Assembly: GCA_027294925.1 (NCBI GenBank)
Contig: JAPULM010000357.1
Span: 1 to 20,544 of the forward strand
Source of the DNA: a bacterium
Lineage (GTDB): Bacteria > Tectomicrobia > Entotheonellia > Entotheonellales > Entotheonellaceae
DNA length: 20,544 nt
Reading direction: 5' to 3'
The first letter of the stretch is position 1. Every line of letters begins with the position of its first letter. The notes below the pieces were generated by a model. It saw only the letters and a list, made by a program, of their open reading frames with translations, made no database searches and had not been told where the DNA came from. Below, piece by piece: positions 1-7,993 of this stretch. Both the position numbers and the translations under genes were made by a program.

Positions 1-1
1 C

Positions 2-421
2 TCGGCGACGCTCGAACATGACATTCTCGGCTTCGACTACCACCAGGTAGGTGCGAACCTACTTCAGACCTGGGGATTTCCTGATATGCTCATCGAGACA
101 GTCCGCTTCTGGGAGACACCTGATGAGCTATCTCAGGAGACAGAAGAGACGACACTGCGTCTATGTCGTATTGTACAAATGGCGGACTTCACGAGTCAGA
201 TCGTCTGGTTTACCTCCAAAGAACATGCCTTACAGATCCTGCACGACCATGGTCATCAATATTTTGGCCTGACCGACGTCGAGATCGATACCTGCTTTGT
301 CGGGCTTCAGAACAGACTTGCCGAGACGGCAAGTCTGTTCGATATCGAAATGGCCAGCCTCGTCGACTTCAATGCCATTCTAGTTGAGGCACGTGATCAG
401 CTGGTACAGCTTCAGCCTTAG
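2..421 (+). CDS. HDOD-domain signalling protein, C-terminal part (cut by left edge; frameshifted from the GGDEF domain)
   Basis: Reading frame 2 is open from the first complete codon to a TAG at 419-421. The text LGFDYHQVGANLLQTWGFPD followed by a helical tail is typical of the second half of an HDOD domain (HD-related output domain), a regulatory module found at the N-terminus of many diguanylate cyclases. The N-terminal part lies outside the window. The frame stops just where a helical linker should lead into a GGDEF domain, and that linker continues in the next frame at about 411 (SLSTVQTLAHTTARAQELE). I therefore read this and the following entry as one HDOD-GGDEF gene split by a single-base shift near 408-418. 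The domain identity is an inference from motif and layout; whether the shift is real or a sequencing error cannot be decided here. Confidence 0.7.
   Translation, partial: SATLEHDILGFDYHQVGANLLQTWGFPDMLIETVRFWETPDELSQETEETTLRLCRIVQMADFTSQIVWFTSKEHALQILHDHGHQYFGLTDVEIDTCFVGLQNRLAETASLFDIEMASLVDFNAILVEARDQLVQLQP
310..340. repeat. Perfect 13-bp inverted repeat (hairpin) inside the HDOD coding region
   Basis: GAACAGACTTGCC (310-322) is followed by GAGAC and then its exact reverse complement GGCAAGTCTGTTC (328-340). The G and C flanking the AGA centre can also pair, giving a 14-bp stem. The stretch is still normal coding sequence (LQNRLAETASLFDIE). No T-run follows, so it is not a standard intrinsic terminator. 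Confidence 0.85.
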
Positions 422-1013
422 TACTGTTCAGACCCTCGCACACACCACTGCCCGTGCCCAGGAGCTTGAACGAGAAAACCAGGAACTCGCCACCCTCGCG
501 CAGACCGACAAATTGACTGACCTGCGTAATCGCGCCGGCTTCGACGCCGCCTTGCAGCATATTATCGAGACGCGACTGCAACATGATCACAGCGACGCGC
601 TCGGTCTTCTCATGTTGGATATTGACCATTTCAAAAACTTTAACGACACCTATGGCCATCTCCTGGGGGATGAAGTTCTGCGACAGGTCGCAGAGTGGAT
701 CACGGCCTCTGTACGCCATACTGATATCGCTGCCCGCTACGGCGGCGAAGAGTTTGTAGTCCTTTTGCCTCATACGGCATTCGACGTGCTACACAAGGTC
801 GCGGAACGCATTCGCACCCATATCAGCGAGGGCAAAGTCGTCTCTCAAGGAAAGAAACTCACCGTCACCATTAGCATCGGCGGTGCTTGGGTGCATCGTG
901 TACAAAGCCCAAAGGACGGCGTGGATCTCCTCAAACTCGCAGACGCGTGTCTCTATGAGGCGAAAGATGCCGGACGAAACCAGACGATTTGTCGACAAGC
1001 GCCTTGTCTTTAG
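384..1013 (+). CDS. Diguanylate cyclase (GGDEF) domain, C-terminal part of the HDOD-GGDEF gene
   Basis: The frame holds a complete GGDEF domain, which makes cyclic di-GMP from two GTP. Visible motifs are DKLTDLRNRAGF at its start, LMLDIDHFKNFNDTYGH (metal-binding Asp and the GTP-contacting segment), the active-site loop RYGGEEF, and an inhibitory I-site RHTD five residues before GGEEF, so product inhibition is expected. The domain ends with DACLYEAKDAGRN and a TAG at 1011-1013. A coiled helix (AQELERENQELATLAQ) precedes it, as in sensor-linked cyclases. The first codons of the open frame (TTG at 384) overlap the HDOD frame and are probably not a real start. Genuine coding begins near 411, in continuity with the HDOD domain if one base is skipped. 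Confidence 0.85.
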   Translation: MRHVISWYSFSLSTVQTLAHTTARAQELERENQELATLAQTDKLTDLRNRAGFDAALQHIIETRLQHDHSDALGLLMLDIDHFKNFNDTYGHLLGDEVLRQVAEWITASVRHTDIAARYGGEEFVVLLPHTAFDVLHKVAERIRTHISEGKVVSQGKKLTVTISIGGAWVHRVQSPKDGVDLLKLADACLYEAKDAGRNQTICRQAPCL

Positions 1014-1242
1014 AACGACTAACCGTGCCGTCCACCTACAGCATCCTTCATGCCCATGGGGGGCGAAGACCTCACAGGCATGACCTATGAGACTTCTGTC
1101 AGGCACCATAGAATTAATTGGCCAGGGAGTCAAACCACGATCGACAGCAAAACGAACTGTTGTGACGGGGAATTACAGAGTAGACTTGCGTGTGAACCTT
1201 GCGTCTGCGCATGCGAACATAGGAATCCGAGAAAACGATGGA

Positions 1243-3531
1243 TTACTGTTGCCATCTGCATGATCCTTTGTGCAGCGCCTGATGCACCCGTTCAGGGGTC
1301 AGCGGGAGTGTCTTCAGGCGTACCCCTGTCGCCTGGGCAATGGCATTGGCAATGGCCGGTGCGGTGGGCATCAGGCCGCTTTCGCCGATGCCTTTAGAGC
1401 CGTAAGGGCCAGGGCCGTCGGCGTTTTCCACCAGAATGCTACGCAGATCGTCAGGCAGGTCGTGCATGGCGGGCAGACGATAATCGAGTAAGCTCGGGTT
1501 GAGCAGCTGCCCATCTTCATAGATCATGCTCTCGAACAAGGTATGCCCGAGGCCCATCATCACGCCGCCTTCTTCCTGCGCCTCACACTGCAAGGGATTG
1601 ATGGCTTTGCCGACGTCGGCTACGGAGATATAGCGGCGTACCTTGATCTGGCCGGTTTCGTCGTCCACCTCGACTTCGGCGGCAGCAAGACTGACTTCCC
1701 AAAACGGCGCTACGCCCCCCAGCGGTGCGCCACGCGCGCCCTGGTAGATACCACGCCCAATTAGCTCCCCGCCTGGTAGGCCGAAGTGTTGGCCGATGAT
1801 TTCGGCGTACGAACGGCGGCCACTTGGTCCTTCCACCCCGCCATCGCGTAGGCTGAGATGATTCAGATGCGTTTGCATCTGTTCGGCAGCCAGTTCCAGC
1901 AGCTGTTGGCGGATATCTCGCGCTGCAGTTTGCAGGGCCAGTCCCATCAGGGTGGTCGAACGACTGGAACTGGTCGCCTGATCGTAGGTACTCATGCCGA
2001 ATTCCGGTAGGGTGAGTCGTACCCAGGATAACGGTAGGGCGAGATCCTCGGCCACAATCTGCGGTAACACGGTGCGGGCGCCCTGGCCCATTTCAACCGT
2101 GCCGGTGAGCAAGGTAACGCTACCGTCAGCGTGCATGCGTACGATCGAAGTGGAGATCGACGGCGCCAGCGGCGCTTTGATGACGCAGGCCAGACCGCGT
2201 CCCTGACGTTCACCCAACGGCTGCCCCCAACCAATCGCCTCGGCAACGCGTTTCAGGCTAGCATGGAAGTCGGCATCCACTGGTAAGTCGCCTTCGGCAA
2301 AGATCTCACCGCGTTCGAGTAAATTGTGTAGGCGGATGTCAAGCGCATCAATGCCCAGGCGTTCGGCGATCATGTCCATCTGCGACTCATAGGCCCAGGC
2401 CAACTGTGGCACACCGTAACCACGAAAGGCAACACTGTTGACCGTGTTGGAGTAGACAGCATGTGTATCAATACGTAAATTAGGAATGCGGTACGGGCCA
2501 CCGGCGGTATAGCCGGCCTTCTGCACGATGCGCGGACCGACATCGGCATAGGCGCCAATCTGGAAGTGGGCAGTGCACTGCCGGGCAACGATGGTGCCAT
2601 CGTGCTTGACGCCTGTCTTCAGGCGCACCCGTGCGGCTGCCCGCCGCACCGTTTTAAAACTCTCTTCCGCGCTTAGTACCAGGCGCACCGGGCGTCCAAC
2701 TTTGCGTGCCATGGCCACCACCAGCGGTTCGATCTTGGTATACGACTTATTACCGAAGGCACCGCCGAGATAGGGTACGATGATCTGTACGCGTGACAGC
2801 GGCAAGCCGAACATCTCGGCAATTTCTTTGCGCACCGGGAAGGGATGCTGGGTCGAGGCCCACACGGTAATTTGGTCGTTTTCCGCCTGGGCAATAGCGA
2901 GATGCGGTTCCATCGAATAGTGATGCACCATCGGAAAGGTAAACACGTCTTCAAACACCTCGTCGGCCTCGGCAAAGCCGTCCTCGATATCACCCCGCTC
3001 AAACTGGAAGTGGTGACAAATGTTGGTGCCGGGCACGGCGCGTAAGTTCGATAAATCGCTGAAATGCCCGGCTAGTCTGAGGTTGTCGTGCAGCAGCGGC
3101 GCATCGGGTGCCAATGCCTCATCCAGGGTGGTGGCGGATGGTAATTCCTCCAGATCAACGTCGATGAGATCGACAGCCGTTTGTGCCTCTTGCTCGCTGC
3201 GAGCCACTACCGCAACAACCGGCTCACCGGCAAAGCGCACACGATCGATGGCGAGAATAGACTGATCTTTATAAGCCGGGCCAAAGAAGCAGTCCCAGTC
3301 GGCAAAATCGTCGGCCGTCAAAACGGCTAAGACGCCCGCTGCGGCCGCTGCTAGCGTGGTGTCAATGCCTCTAATGCGGGCATGCGGCAGAGGGCTACGC
3401 CAGAGCTTGGCGTGTACCGTGCCGGGAATTTGGATATCGGTGATAAACACCGCACGACCGGTGACTTTTTCACGTGCATCGGTGCGCGGCACTGAGGTGC
3501 CAACAATGGTAAGAGACGCATCACGGTTCAT
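1243..3531 (-). CDS. Molybdopterin-binding large subunit of a xanthine dehydrogenase-family hydroxylase (copy 1, distal)
   Basis: A 762-residue protein with the full molybdenum hydroxylase large-subunit layout. It has an N-terminal a/b hammerhead domain (KVTGRAVFITDIQIPG, residues 22-37), then the Mo-pterin domains with TQHPFPVRKE (about 227-236), GGAFGNK (256-262), VAFRGYG (367-373) and MGQG (481-484). The catalytic glutamate lies in GIGESG near 720. It hydroxylates a carbon next to N or an aldehyde, with electrons passing through the Fe-S and FAD subunits. The start is chosen at 3531: ATGA overlaps the TGA stop of the upstream paralogue, and GAGGAA precedes it; the longer upstream reading would run through the neighbour. 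It lacks the AYxCSFR active-site loop of form I CO dehydrogenase, so CO is not the substrate. The true substrate is unknown. Confidence 0.93.
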   Translation of the reverse strand: MNRDASLTIVGTSVPRTDAREKVTGRAVFITDIQIPGTVHAKLWRSPLPHARIRGIDTTLAAAAAGVLAVLTADDFADWDCFFGPAYKDQSILAIDRVRFAGEPVVAVVARSEQEAQTAVDLIDVDLEELPSATTLDEALAPDAPLLHDNLRLAGHFSDLSNLRAVPGTNICHHFQFERGDIEDGFAEADEVFEDVFTFPMVHHYSMEPHLAIAQAENDQITVWASTQHPFPVRKEIAEMFGLPLSRVQIIVPYLGGAFGNKSYTKIEPLVVAMARKVGRPVRLVLSAEESFKTVRRAAARVRLKTGVKHDGTIVARQCTAHFQIGAYADVGPRIVQKAGYTAGGPYRIPNLRIDTHAVYSNTVNSVAFRGYGVPQLAWAYESQMDMIAERLGIDALDIRLHNLLERGEIFAEGDLPVDADFHASLKRVAEAIGWGQPLGERQGRGLACVIKAPLAPSISTSIVRMHADGSVTLLTGTVEMGQGARTVLPQIVAEDLALPLSWVRLTLPEFGMSTYDQATSSSRSTTLMGLALQTAARDIRQQLLELAAEQMQTHLNHLSLRDGGVEGPSGRRSYAEIIGQHFGLPGGELIGRGIYQGARGAPLGGVAPFWEVSLAAAEVEVDDETGQIKVRRYISVADVGKAINPLQCEAQEEGGVMMGLGHTLFESMIYEDGQLLNPSLLDYRLPAMHDLPDDLRSILVENADGPGPYGSKGIGESGLMPTAPAIANAIAQATGVRLKTLPLTPERVHQALHKGSCRWQQ

Positions 3532-5810
3532 GATTTCCTCGCTTGCTGTTGACGTAACGCCTGCCATACACGTTCGGGCGTCAACGGCAACTCTCGCAGC
3601 CTGACACCAGTGGCACGCGCAACGGCATTGCCAATCGCCGGCGCCACACAAAACATGCCGCTTTCGCCTACCCCCTTAGCGCCGTACGGCCCAGGGCCAT
3701 CAGCATTTTCAAGCAAAACAGAGCCAAACTCAGACGGCAAGTCATCGAACGTTGGCACCCGGTAATCAATCAGGTTGGGGTTCAGGAGTTGACCGTCCTC
3801 TGCGATGAGTGCTTCAAACAGCGTCGAGCCGATGCCCTGCATGGCACCGCCTTCGTCCTGCGCCTCACACTGCTGACGGTGCAGAGCCTGACCGACATCG
3901 GCCATCGAGATATAACGCAGAACCTTGATGAGGCCGGTTTCCTGGTCGACTTCGACCTCGGCGCCGCCCATACCAACCTCCCAAAACACGGTGGCGCCGC
4001 CCAGGTGGCCCTCGGTGTGGGTTGGACGCCAGGTACCGGTGCCAATGATTTCACCGCCCGGATAGCCATAGTGCTGAGAAATGGTATCAGCAAAAGTCAA
4101 TTGCTGAACAGCGGTGATGAGCACACCGTCTTGTACCTGAACGGTCTCGGGCCTTACCCCCAGTAAATTTGCCCCCATCTCGGCCAGTTGGGTGCGTGCG
4201 TCGAGACTGGCGGCATAGACGGCACGGCCCATCAAGGTGGTGGTGCGGCTGGCGCTAGTACCCTGATCGTATGGCGTCAGACCGGTGTCCGGTGCGGTGA
4301 CGGCAATGCGGTCGAGCGCCACGCCGAGTGTCTCGGCAACAATCTGCGCCAGCACCGTTGTGGAGCCCTGGCCGTGTTCGACCGCAGCCGTAAATAGGGT
4401 AATACTACCATCGGCATGTACCCGCACCACGGCGGTTGATACACTATGGGTCATGCCGCCATCTTTAAACGCACAAGCCAGACCTTTAGCCCGAGACGAG
4501 GTCGACCAATCAATGGCGGCCGCCGTTTGCTGCAAGCCGGTGGGTAAATCGGCATCCATTGGCAAATCGCCCGGTGCAAATTCCTCGCCGTGCCTGATGA
4601 GATTATGTTGGCGTAACGCCAATGGGTCTATATTCAGGGCATCGGCAATGCGATCGAGCTGTGATTCAGAGGCCCAAGTCACCTGCGGCACGCCATAGCC
4701 ACGAAAGGCGCCGGCCGGCACACTATGGGTGTAAACGGCACGCGAATCCACCTGAATATGTGGAATGTGGTAGGGTCCAGGCGACACAAACCCTGCTTTG
4801 GTCGCCACCCGCGGACCGACATCGGCATAGGCGCCGGTATTCAGGGTTACTTCGCACTGCCGGGCAATAATCGTTCCATCCCGTTTGACGCCGGTTTTTA
4901 TCCGGCAGATGGCGCCGTGCCGGGTAACGGTGTGACAGGCTTCGGCAACGCTCAGCGCTAGCCGAACAGGCCGCCGTACCTGGCGTGAACAGGCCGCTGC
5001 AAGGGGTTCGATCTTGGTGTAGCATTTGGAGCCATACGCCCCACCAAGCGGCGGCACCACCACCTGCACGGCGGCCAGTGGCAGGTTAAACATCTCGGCC
5101 AGCTCCTTGCGTACCGGGAAAGGGTGCTGCGTGGTGCTCCAGACGGTCAGGCCGTCGTCCTCATATCTGGCAATGGCCGTATGCGGCTCCATGGCGTAAT
5201 GGTACATTGGCGCCAGTTGGAAGGTGTCTTCGAAGATCTCGTCAGCCTCGACAAAGCCCTGCTCAATATTGCCTCGTGTATAGGTGTAATGGTGACAGAT
5301 ATTGGTATTGGCAACCGGTCGTAAGGTAGCTGACAGATCACGGAAATGGCCAGCCGGTTGCAAATTCTCGTGCACCAGCGGCGCATCTGGCGCTAAGGCT
5401 GCTTCGAGGTCGAGAGTGGCTGGCAGCTCAGTGAGGTCAACCTCTAGGCGCGACAACGCTGCGCTGGCTTGTCGTTCAGTCTCTGCGATAACCACGGCGA
5501 CCGGTTCACCGGCATAACGCACCTGGTCGATGGCTAAAACTGGCTGATCTTTAAAGGCTGAGCCATAGAACGGGTGGCAATAGGTCAGATCTTCGGCGCT
5601 TAGCACTGCTAGCACACCCGGCGCCTGCAGTGCCGAGCGCGTATCCATACGCGCCACTCGGGCATGCGGCAGAGGACTGCGCCACACCTTGGCGTGTACC
5701 ATGCCGGTGACGATCAGGTCGGTAGCGTAACGTGTACGGCCGGTGACTTTCTCCAGCGCGTCCAGGCGACGAGGTGACGTACCGATAATGCGATGTGAGG
5801 GGTTATCCAT
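3528..5810 (-). CDS. Molybdopterin-binding large subunit of a xanthine dehydrogenase-family hydroxylase (copy 2, proximal)
   Basis: A 760-residue paralogue of the next gene downstream, collinear with it nearly residue for residue (VHAKVWRSPLPHARV near 38-52, TNICHH at 169-174, TQHPFPVRKELAEMF at 227-241). It keeps all the Mo-hydroxylase motifs: GGAYGSK (257-263, a Tyr where copy 1 has Phe), GAFRGYG, HGQG (479-482) and GVGESG with the catalytic Glu at about 716. Both copies therefore look catalytically competent. The ATG at 5810 overlaps the end of the [2Fe-2S] gene by 8 bp (ATGGATAA), and the stop overlaps the next start (ATGA), so all are translationally coupled. The longer open frame upstream of 5810 only reads through the Fe-S gene in another frame. 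Confidence 0.93.
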   Translation of the reverse strand: MDNPSHRIIGTSPRRLDALEKVTGRTRYATDLIVTGMVHAKVWRSPLPHARVARMDTRSALQAPGVLAVLSAEDLTYCHPFYGSAFKDQPVLAIDQVRYAGEPVAVVIAETERQASAALSRLEVDLTELPATLDLEAALAPDAPLVHENLQPAGHFRDLSATLRPVANTNICHHYTYTRGNIEQGFVEADEIFEDTFQLAPMYHYAMEPHTAIARYEDDGLTVWSTTQHPFPVRKELAEMFNLPLAAVQVVVPPLGGAYGSKCYTKIEPLAAACSRQVRRPVRLALSVAEACHTVTRHGAICRIKTGVKRDGTIIARQCEVTLNTGAYADVGPRVATKAGFVSPGPYHIPHIQVDSRAVYTHSVPAGAFRGYGVPQVTWASESQLDRIADALNIDPLALRQHNLIRHGEEFAPGDLPMDADLPTGLQQTAAAIDWSTSSRAKGLACAFKDGGMTHSVSTAVVRVHADGSITLFTAAVEHGQGSTTVLAQIVAETLGVALDRIAVTAPDTGLTPYDQGTSASRTTTLMGRAVYAASLDARTQLAEMGANLLGVRPETVQVQDGVLITAVQQLTFADTISQHYGYPGGEIIGTGTWRPTHTEGHLGGATVFWEVGMGGAEVEVDQETGLIKVLRYISMADVGQALHRQQCEAQDEGGAMQGIGSTLFEALIAEDGQLLNPNLIDYRVPTFDDLPSEFGSVLLENADGPGPYGAKGVGESGMFCVAPAIGNAVARATGVRLRELPLTPERVWQALRQQQARKS

Positions 5811-6318
5811 ACTGTTCTCTGGACGTGGCGAGACGTTTGGATGCCGCAACGATTGATTCCAAAATACGCTTATAACCCGTACAGCGGCAGATATTACCCC
5901 GCATGTAATGTTTGATCTCATCCTCGTTGGGCGTCGGGTTCTCGTCCAGCAACGCCTTGGTGGCCAGAATCATCCCCGGCGTGCAGAAGCCGCACTGAAA
6001 GCCGCTGTGCTCGATAAATGCCTCTTGGATCGGGTGTAGCGTTTCGCCTTGCGCCATGCCCTCGATGGTTAAGAGTACGGCGTCGCGCGCCTCAAACGCC
6101 AGCATGGTGCACGCACTCACCGGGCGGCCATCGAGCAGCACGGTGCAAGTGCCGCAGACCTGCATATCGCATGACTTCTTGGTGCCCGTCAGGCCAAGCC
6201 GATTGCGAATCAGTTCAATGAGCGTTTCGTGTGGTTCGACCGCCAGTTCCTGTGCGTGTCCATTAATCGTGAAACGGATTGGTATCCACTGCCCGCTCTC
6301 TATCGTCTGTTCAGCCAT
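5803..6318 (-). CDS. [2Fe-2S] iron-sulfur small subunit of the molybdenum hydroxylase
   Basis: A 171-residue protein of the CoxS/XdhC type that carries electrons from the molybdenum site to FAD. The N-terminal plant-type ferredoxin domain has four cysteines at residues 50, 55, 58 and 70 (SCDMQVCGTC...SAC). The C-terminal four-helix domain has C109 and C112 (QCGFCTPGMI) and C144 and C146 (ICRCTGY) for the second cluster. All eight ligands are present and the length is normal for the family. It sits 38 bp after the FAD gene and overlaps the following large-subunit gene by 8 bp. Confidence 0.95.
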   Translation of the reverse strand: MAEQTIESGQWIPIRFTINGHAQELAVEPHETLIELIRNRLGLTGTKKSCDMQVCGTCTVLLDGRPVSACTMLAFEARDAVLLTIEGMAQGETLHPIQEAFIEHSGFQCGFCTPGMILATKALLDENPTPNEDEIKHYMRGNICRCTGYKRILESIVAASKRLATSREQYG

Positions 6319-6356
6319 TGCCCCAGGTCCCTTCCTCTTTTTTCTTCCCCTACGCC

Positions 6357-7226
6357 CTATTCCATCTCTATTGTCTGTGGGTAGGCTTGTTCAAAGGCGC
6401 GGCGTAGCAATACCCCGACGAGATATGTTTTATATTCTGCCGAACCGTGCAAGTCGGTAATCGCATCCGCCTCACGGCCGGCCAGTTGACCTGCCGCCTG
6501 CAGATTGGCACGTACCGCCTCGATCTCTTTGTTGCTGAGCATGGCTTCGGCTTCACGCATGCGTCGGGGGACCGGCCCCACACATCCAACTGCCAGGCGT
6601 ACCGCTTGCACCCCTTCTGCCGTTGCGGTGACTGCAACGGCAACCCCGACTGATGGCCGTTCAAGAAAACCAAATTTCAGATACGCGGCAGCCGAATGAT
6701 CCGGCAACGACGGCACCCGAATGGCGGTGAGGAGTTCGTCTTCTTCTAATGCCACCTCGAACGATCCGATAAAAAAATCTTCAAGCGCCAGCGTTCGGCT
6801 ACCGCCCTGCCGTTCGATCTGCACGTTGGCATCGTAAACCTGTAATAATGTACCGGGATCGGCATGCGGCTCAGCAAAGCAGAGGTTGCCCCCGAGCGTG
6901 CCGACTTCTCGCACCCGCACATTGGCCACATGAGCTTCCATCTCGGCAAGGGCCGGGAAGTTCGCCCGGACCTCAGGCGAACGCTCCAGCGTGCGATGTG
7001 GGGTTGCCGCCCCAATGCACAGCGTCTGATCTGCGATGCTTACCCCGGTCAGGCCGGCGATAGGTTTGATATTGATCAGGCGTTCATACTGCAGGAGTCC
7101 CTCTTTCATGACCAGCAGCAACTCGGTGCCACCCGCATAGATGCGCGCCGACTCACCGTACTGCGCGAGCAGCGCTGACGCTTCCCCTACCGACCCAGGT
7201 TCCTCCATGCGGAACGGCTGTAACAT
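6357..7226 (-). CDS. FAD-binding medium subunit of the molybdenum hydroxylase (CoxM/CutM type)
   Basis: A 289-residue protein that takes electrons from the Fe-S subunit and hands them to an external acceptor. The two FAD pyrophosphate-binding segments are visible: AGGTELL (residues 31-37) and TLGGNLCFAEPHADP (110-124). The C-terminal CO_deh_flav_C domain follows (FGFLERPSVGVAVAV, then an Arg/Ala-rich helical end). The ATG at 7226 shares one base with the stop of the CoxG-like gene (TGATG), so the pair is translationally coupled. No NAD-binding fusion is seen; the acceptor could be a quinone or another carrier. Confidence 0.94.
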   Translation of the reverse strand: MLQPFRMEEPGSVGEASALLAQYGESARIYAGGTELLLVMKEGLLQYERLINIKPIAGLTGVSIADQTLCIGAATPHRTLERSPEVRANFPALAEMEAHVANVRVREVGTLGGNLCFAEPHADPGTLLQVYDANVQIERQGGSRTLALEDFFIGSFEVALEEDELLTAIRVPSLPDHSAAAYLKFGFLERPSVGVAVAVTATAEGVQAVRLAVGCVGPVPRRMREAEAMLSNKEIEAVRANLQAAGQLAGREADAITDLHGSAEYKTYLVGVLLRRAFEQAYPQTIEME

Positions 7227-7684
7227 CAGTCTCCCTCCCCCATCAGTGCCGACTGAATCGCAGTTGCAAACGCCTCAATAACGGCATCGCCTCGACGTAC
7301 GATCATACTGTGCCCTAAGGTGCCGAGCTTACCCATGACGGTGACATCAGTACGAAAGTGCAACGTCGTGGTTTGGGCATTAGGCGCGTCCAATGTCAAG
7401 TCGAGTTCGACCTTGAGACGACTTTGCATGACCGGATCGTGGCCAGTGGCGAGCGCCACCAGTCGTTCAGGCGCCGCCGCTTCGAGCACCTCAATGTCGA
7501 GCGGAACTTTGATTTTGAAGGGGCCAACGCGATCCTGCACAGTTGCTCGGTAACGTTTATAAGGCTCGACCGTCGTGGCCTGTTCGCATCCCGGAATGCA
7601 GGCCGTCAGGCGGGGGACATCCCACAGAAAATCCCACACCGTCTGACGCGGCGCCGCAACCGTCACCTGTTTTTCAAATCGCAT
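7226..7684 (-). CDS. CoxG-like SRPBCC-family protein, first structural gene of the hydroxylase operon
   Basis: A 152-residue protein beginning MRFEKQVTVAAPRQTVWDFL, with the WDFLWDVPRLTACIPGCEQ segment typical of the CoxG (carbon monoxide dehydrogenase subunit G) branch of the START/SRPBCC fold. The domain fills the whole protein, and its C-terminus lacks the membrane anchor some CoxG proteins have. In CO dehydrogenase operons CoxG helps attach the enzyme to the membrane; a similar recruiting or substrate-binding role is inferred here from its position. The start at 7684 is chosen because the domain begins there and GAGGGA lies just upstream; the longer frame to 7783 adds sequence unlike the family. 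Its TGA overlaps the next ATG. Confidence 0.85.
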   Translation of the reverse strand: MRFEKQVTVAAPRQTVWDFLWDVPRLTACIPGCEQATTVEPYKRYRATVQDRVGPFKIKVPLDIEVLEAAAPERLVALATGHDPVMQSRLKVELDLTLDAPNAQTTTLHFRTDVTVMGKLGTLGHSMIVRRGDAVIEAFATAIQSALMGEGD

Positions 7685-7695
7685 AATCGTTTCCC

Positions 7696-7764
7696 TCAGG
7701 CCCCAATGTACGCTTCGCCAAGGTGTCCTGCTTGGCGCAAACGATCGATTTCCGCTGCATTCAT
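7696..7764 (-). CDS. Possible 22-residue leader ORF or gene remnant before the hydroxylase operon
   Basis: ATG at 7764 opens a 22-residue frame (MNAAEIDRLRQAGHLGEAYI, then GA) ending in TGA at 7698-7696, only 11 bp before the CoxG-like start. Its composition is protein-like and its stop overlaps the GAGGGA ribosome site of the next gene, which would suit translational coupling. An in-frame stop lies 5 codons upstream of the ATG. It could equally be the 3' end of a vanished gene. I do not recognise it. Confidence 0.25.
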   Translation of the reverse strand: MNAAEIDRLRQAGHLGEAYIGA

Positions 7765-7874
7765 AAACAGCTCGCGATATCATTATGTTCGCCCTATCAT
7801 CCGGGCTGCTAAGGGCCTCTCCAGCGTTCCAGGCACCTTTCTCGCGTTCTTTCTATTCGTATGCAAGATACGCT

Positions 7875-7898
7875 ATCATAGCACAGATTACCGTGCTA
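7875..7898. promoter_or_regulatory. Candidate operator dyad over an extended -10 promoter for the leftward hydroxylase operon
   Basis: TAGCAC (7879-7884) and GTGCTA (7893-7898) form a perfect 6-8-6 dyad in the 309-bp spacer between the divergent hydroxylase operon and the permease. Read leftward, TGCTATGAT (7883-7875) is a good extended -10 element overlapping one arm, about 185 bases upstream of the CoxG-like ATG; no good -35 is seen. A repressor bound to the dyad would block this promoter and could also affect the permease. The regulator is unknown. Apart from this and the leader ORF I see nothing else in 7685-7993. Confidence 0.4.
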
Positions 7899-7993
7899 AG
7901 GTATTTGCATTTAAGCGGTTGAATATTTACCATCGATTTTGTCGTGACAACAACGTGTTTGGGCAAAGAGGTAGATTGAGACGGGAGGACGGC

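Noticed and set aside
3531..3651. Upstream extension of the distal large subunit to 3651
   Set aside because: The added 40 residues are an out-of-frame reading of the neighbour's C-terminus; the ATG at 3531 fits the family N-terminus and has a ribosome site.
1243..7684. The hydroxylase operon as a CO dehydrogenase (cox) operon
   Set aside because: Gene types match, but both large subunits have AFRGYG in place of the AYxCSFR loop of form I CO dehydrogenase, and coxDEF maturation genes are absent from the window.
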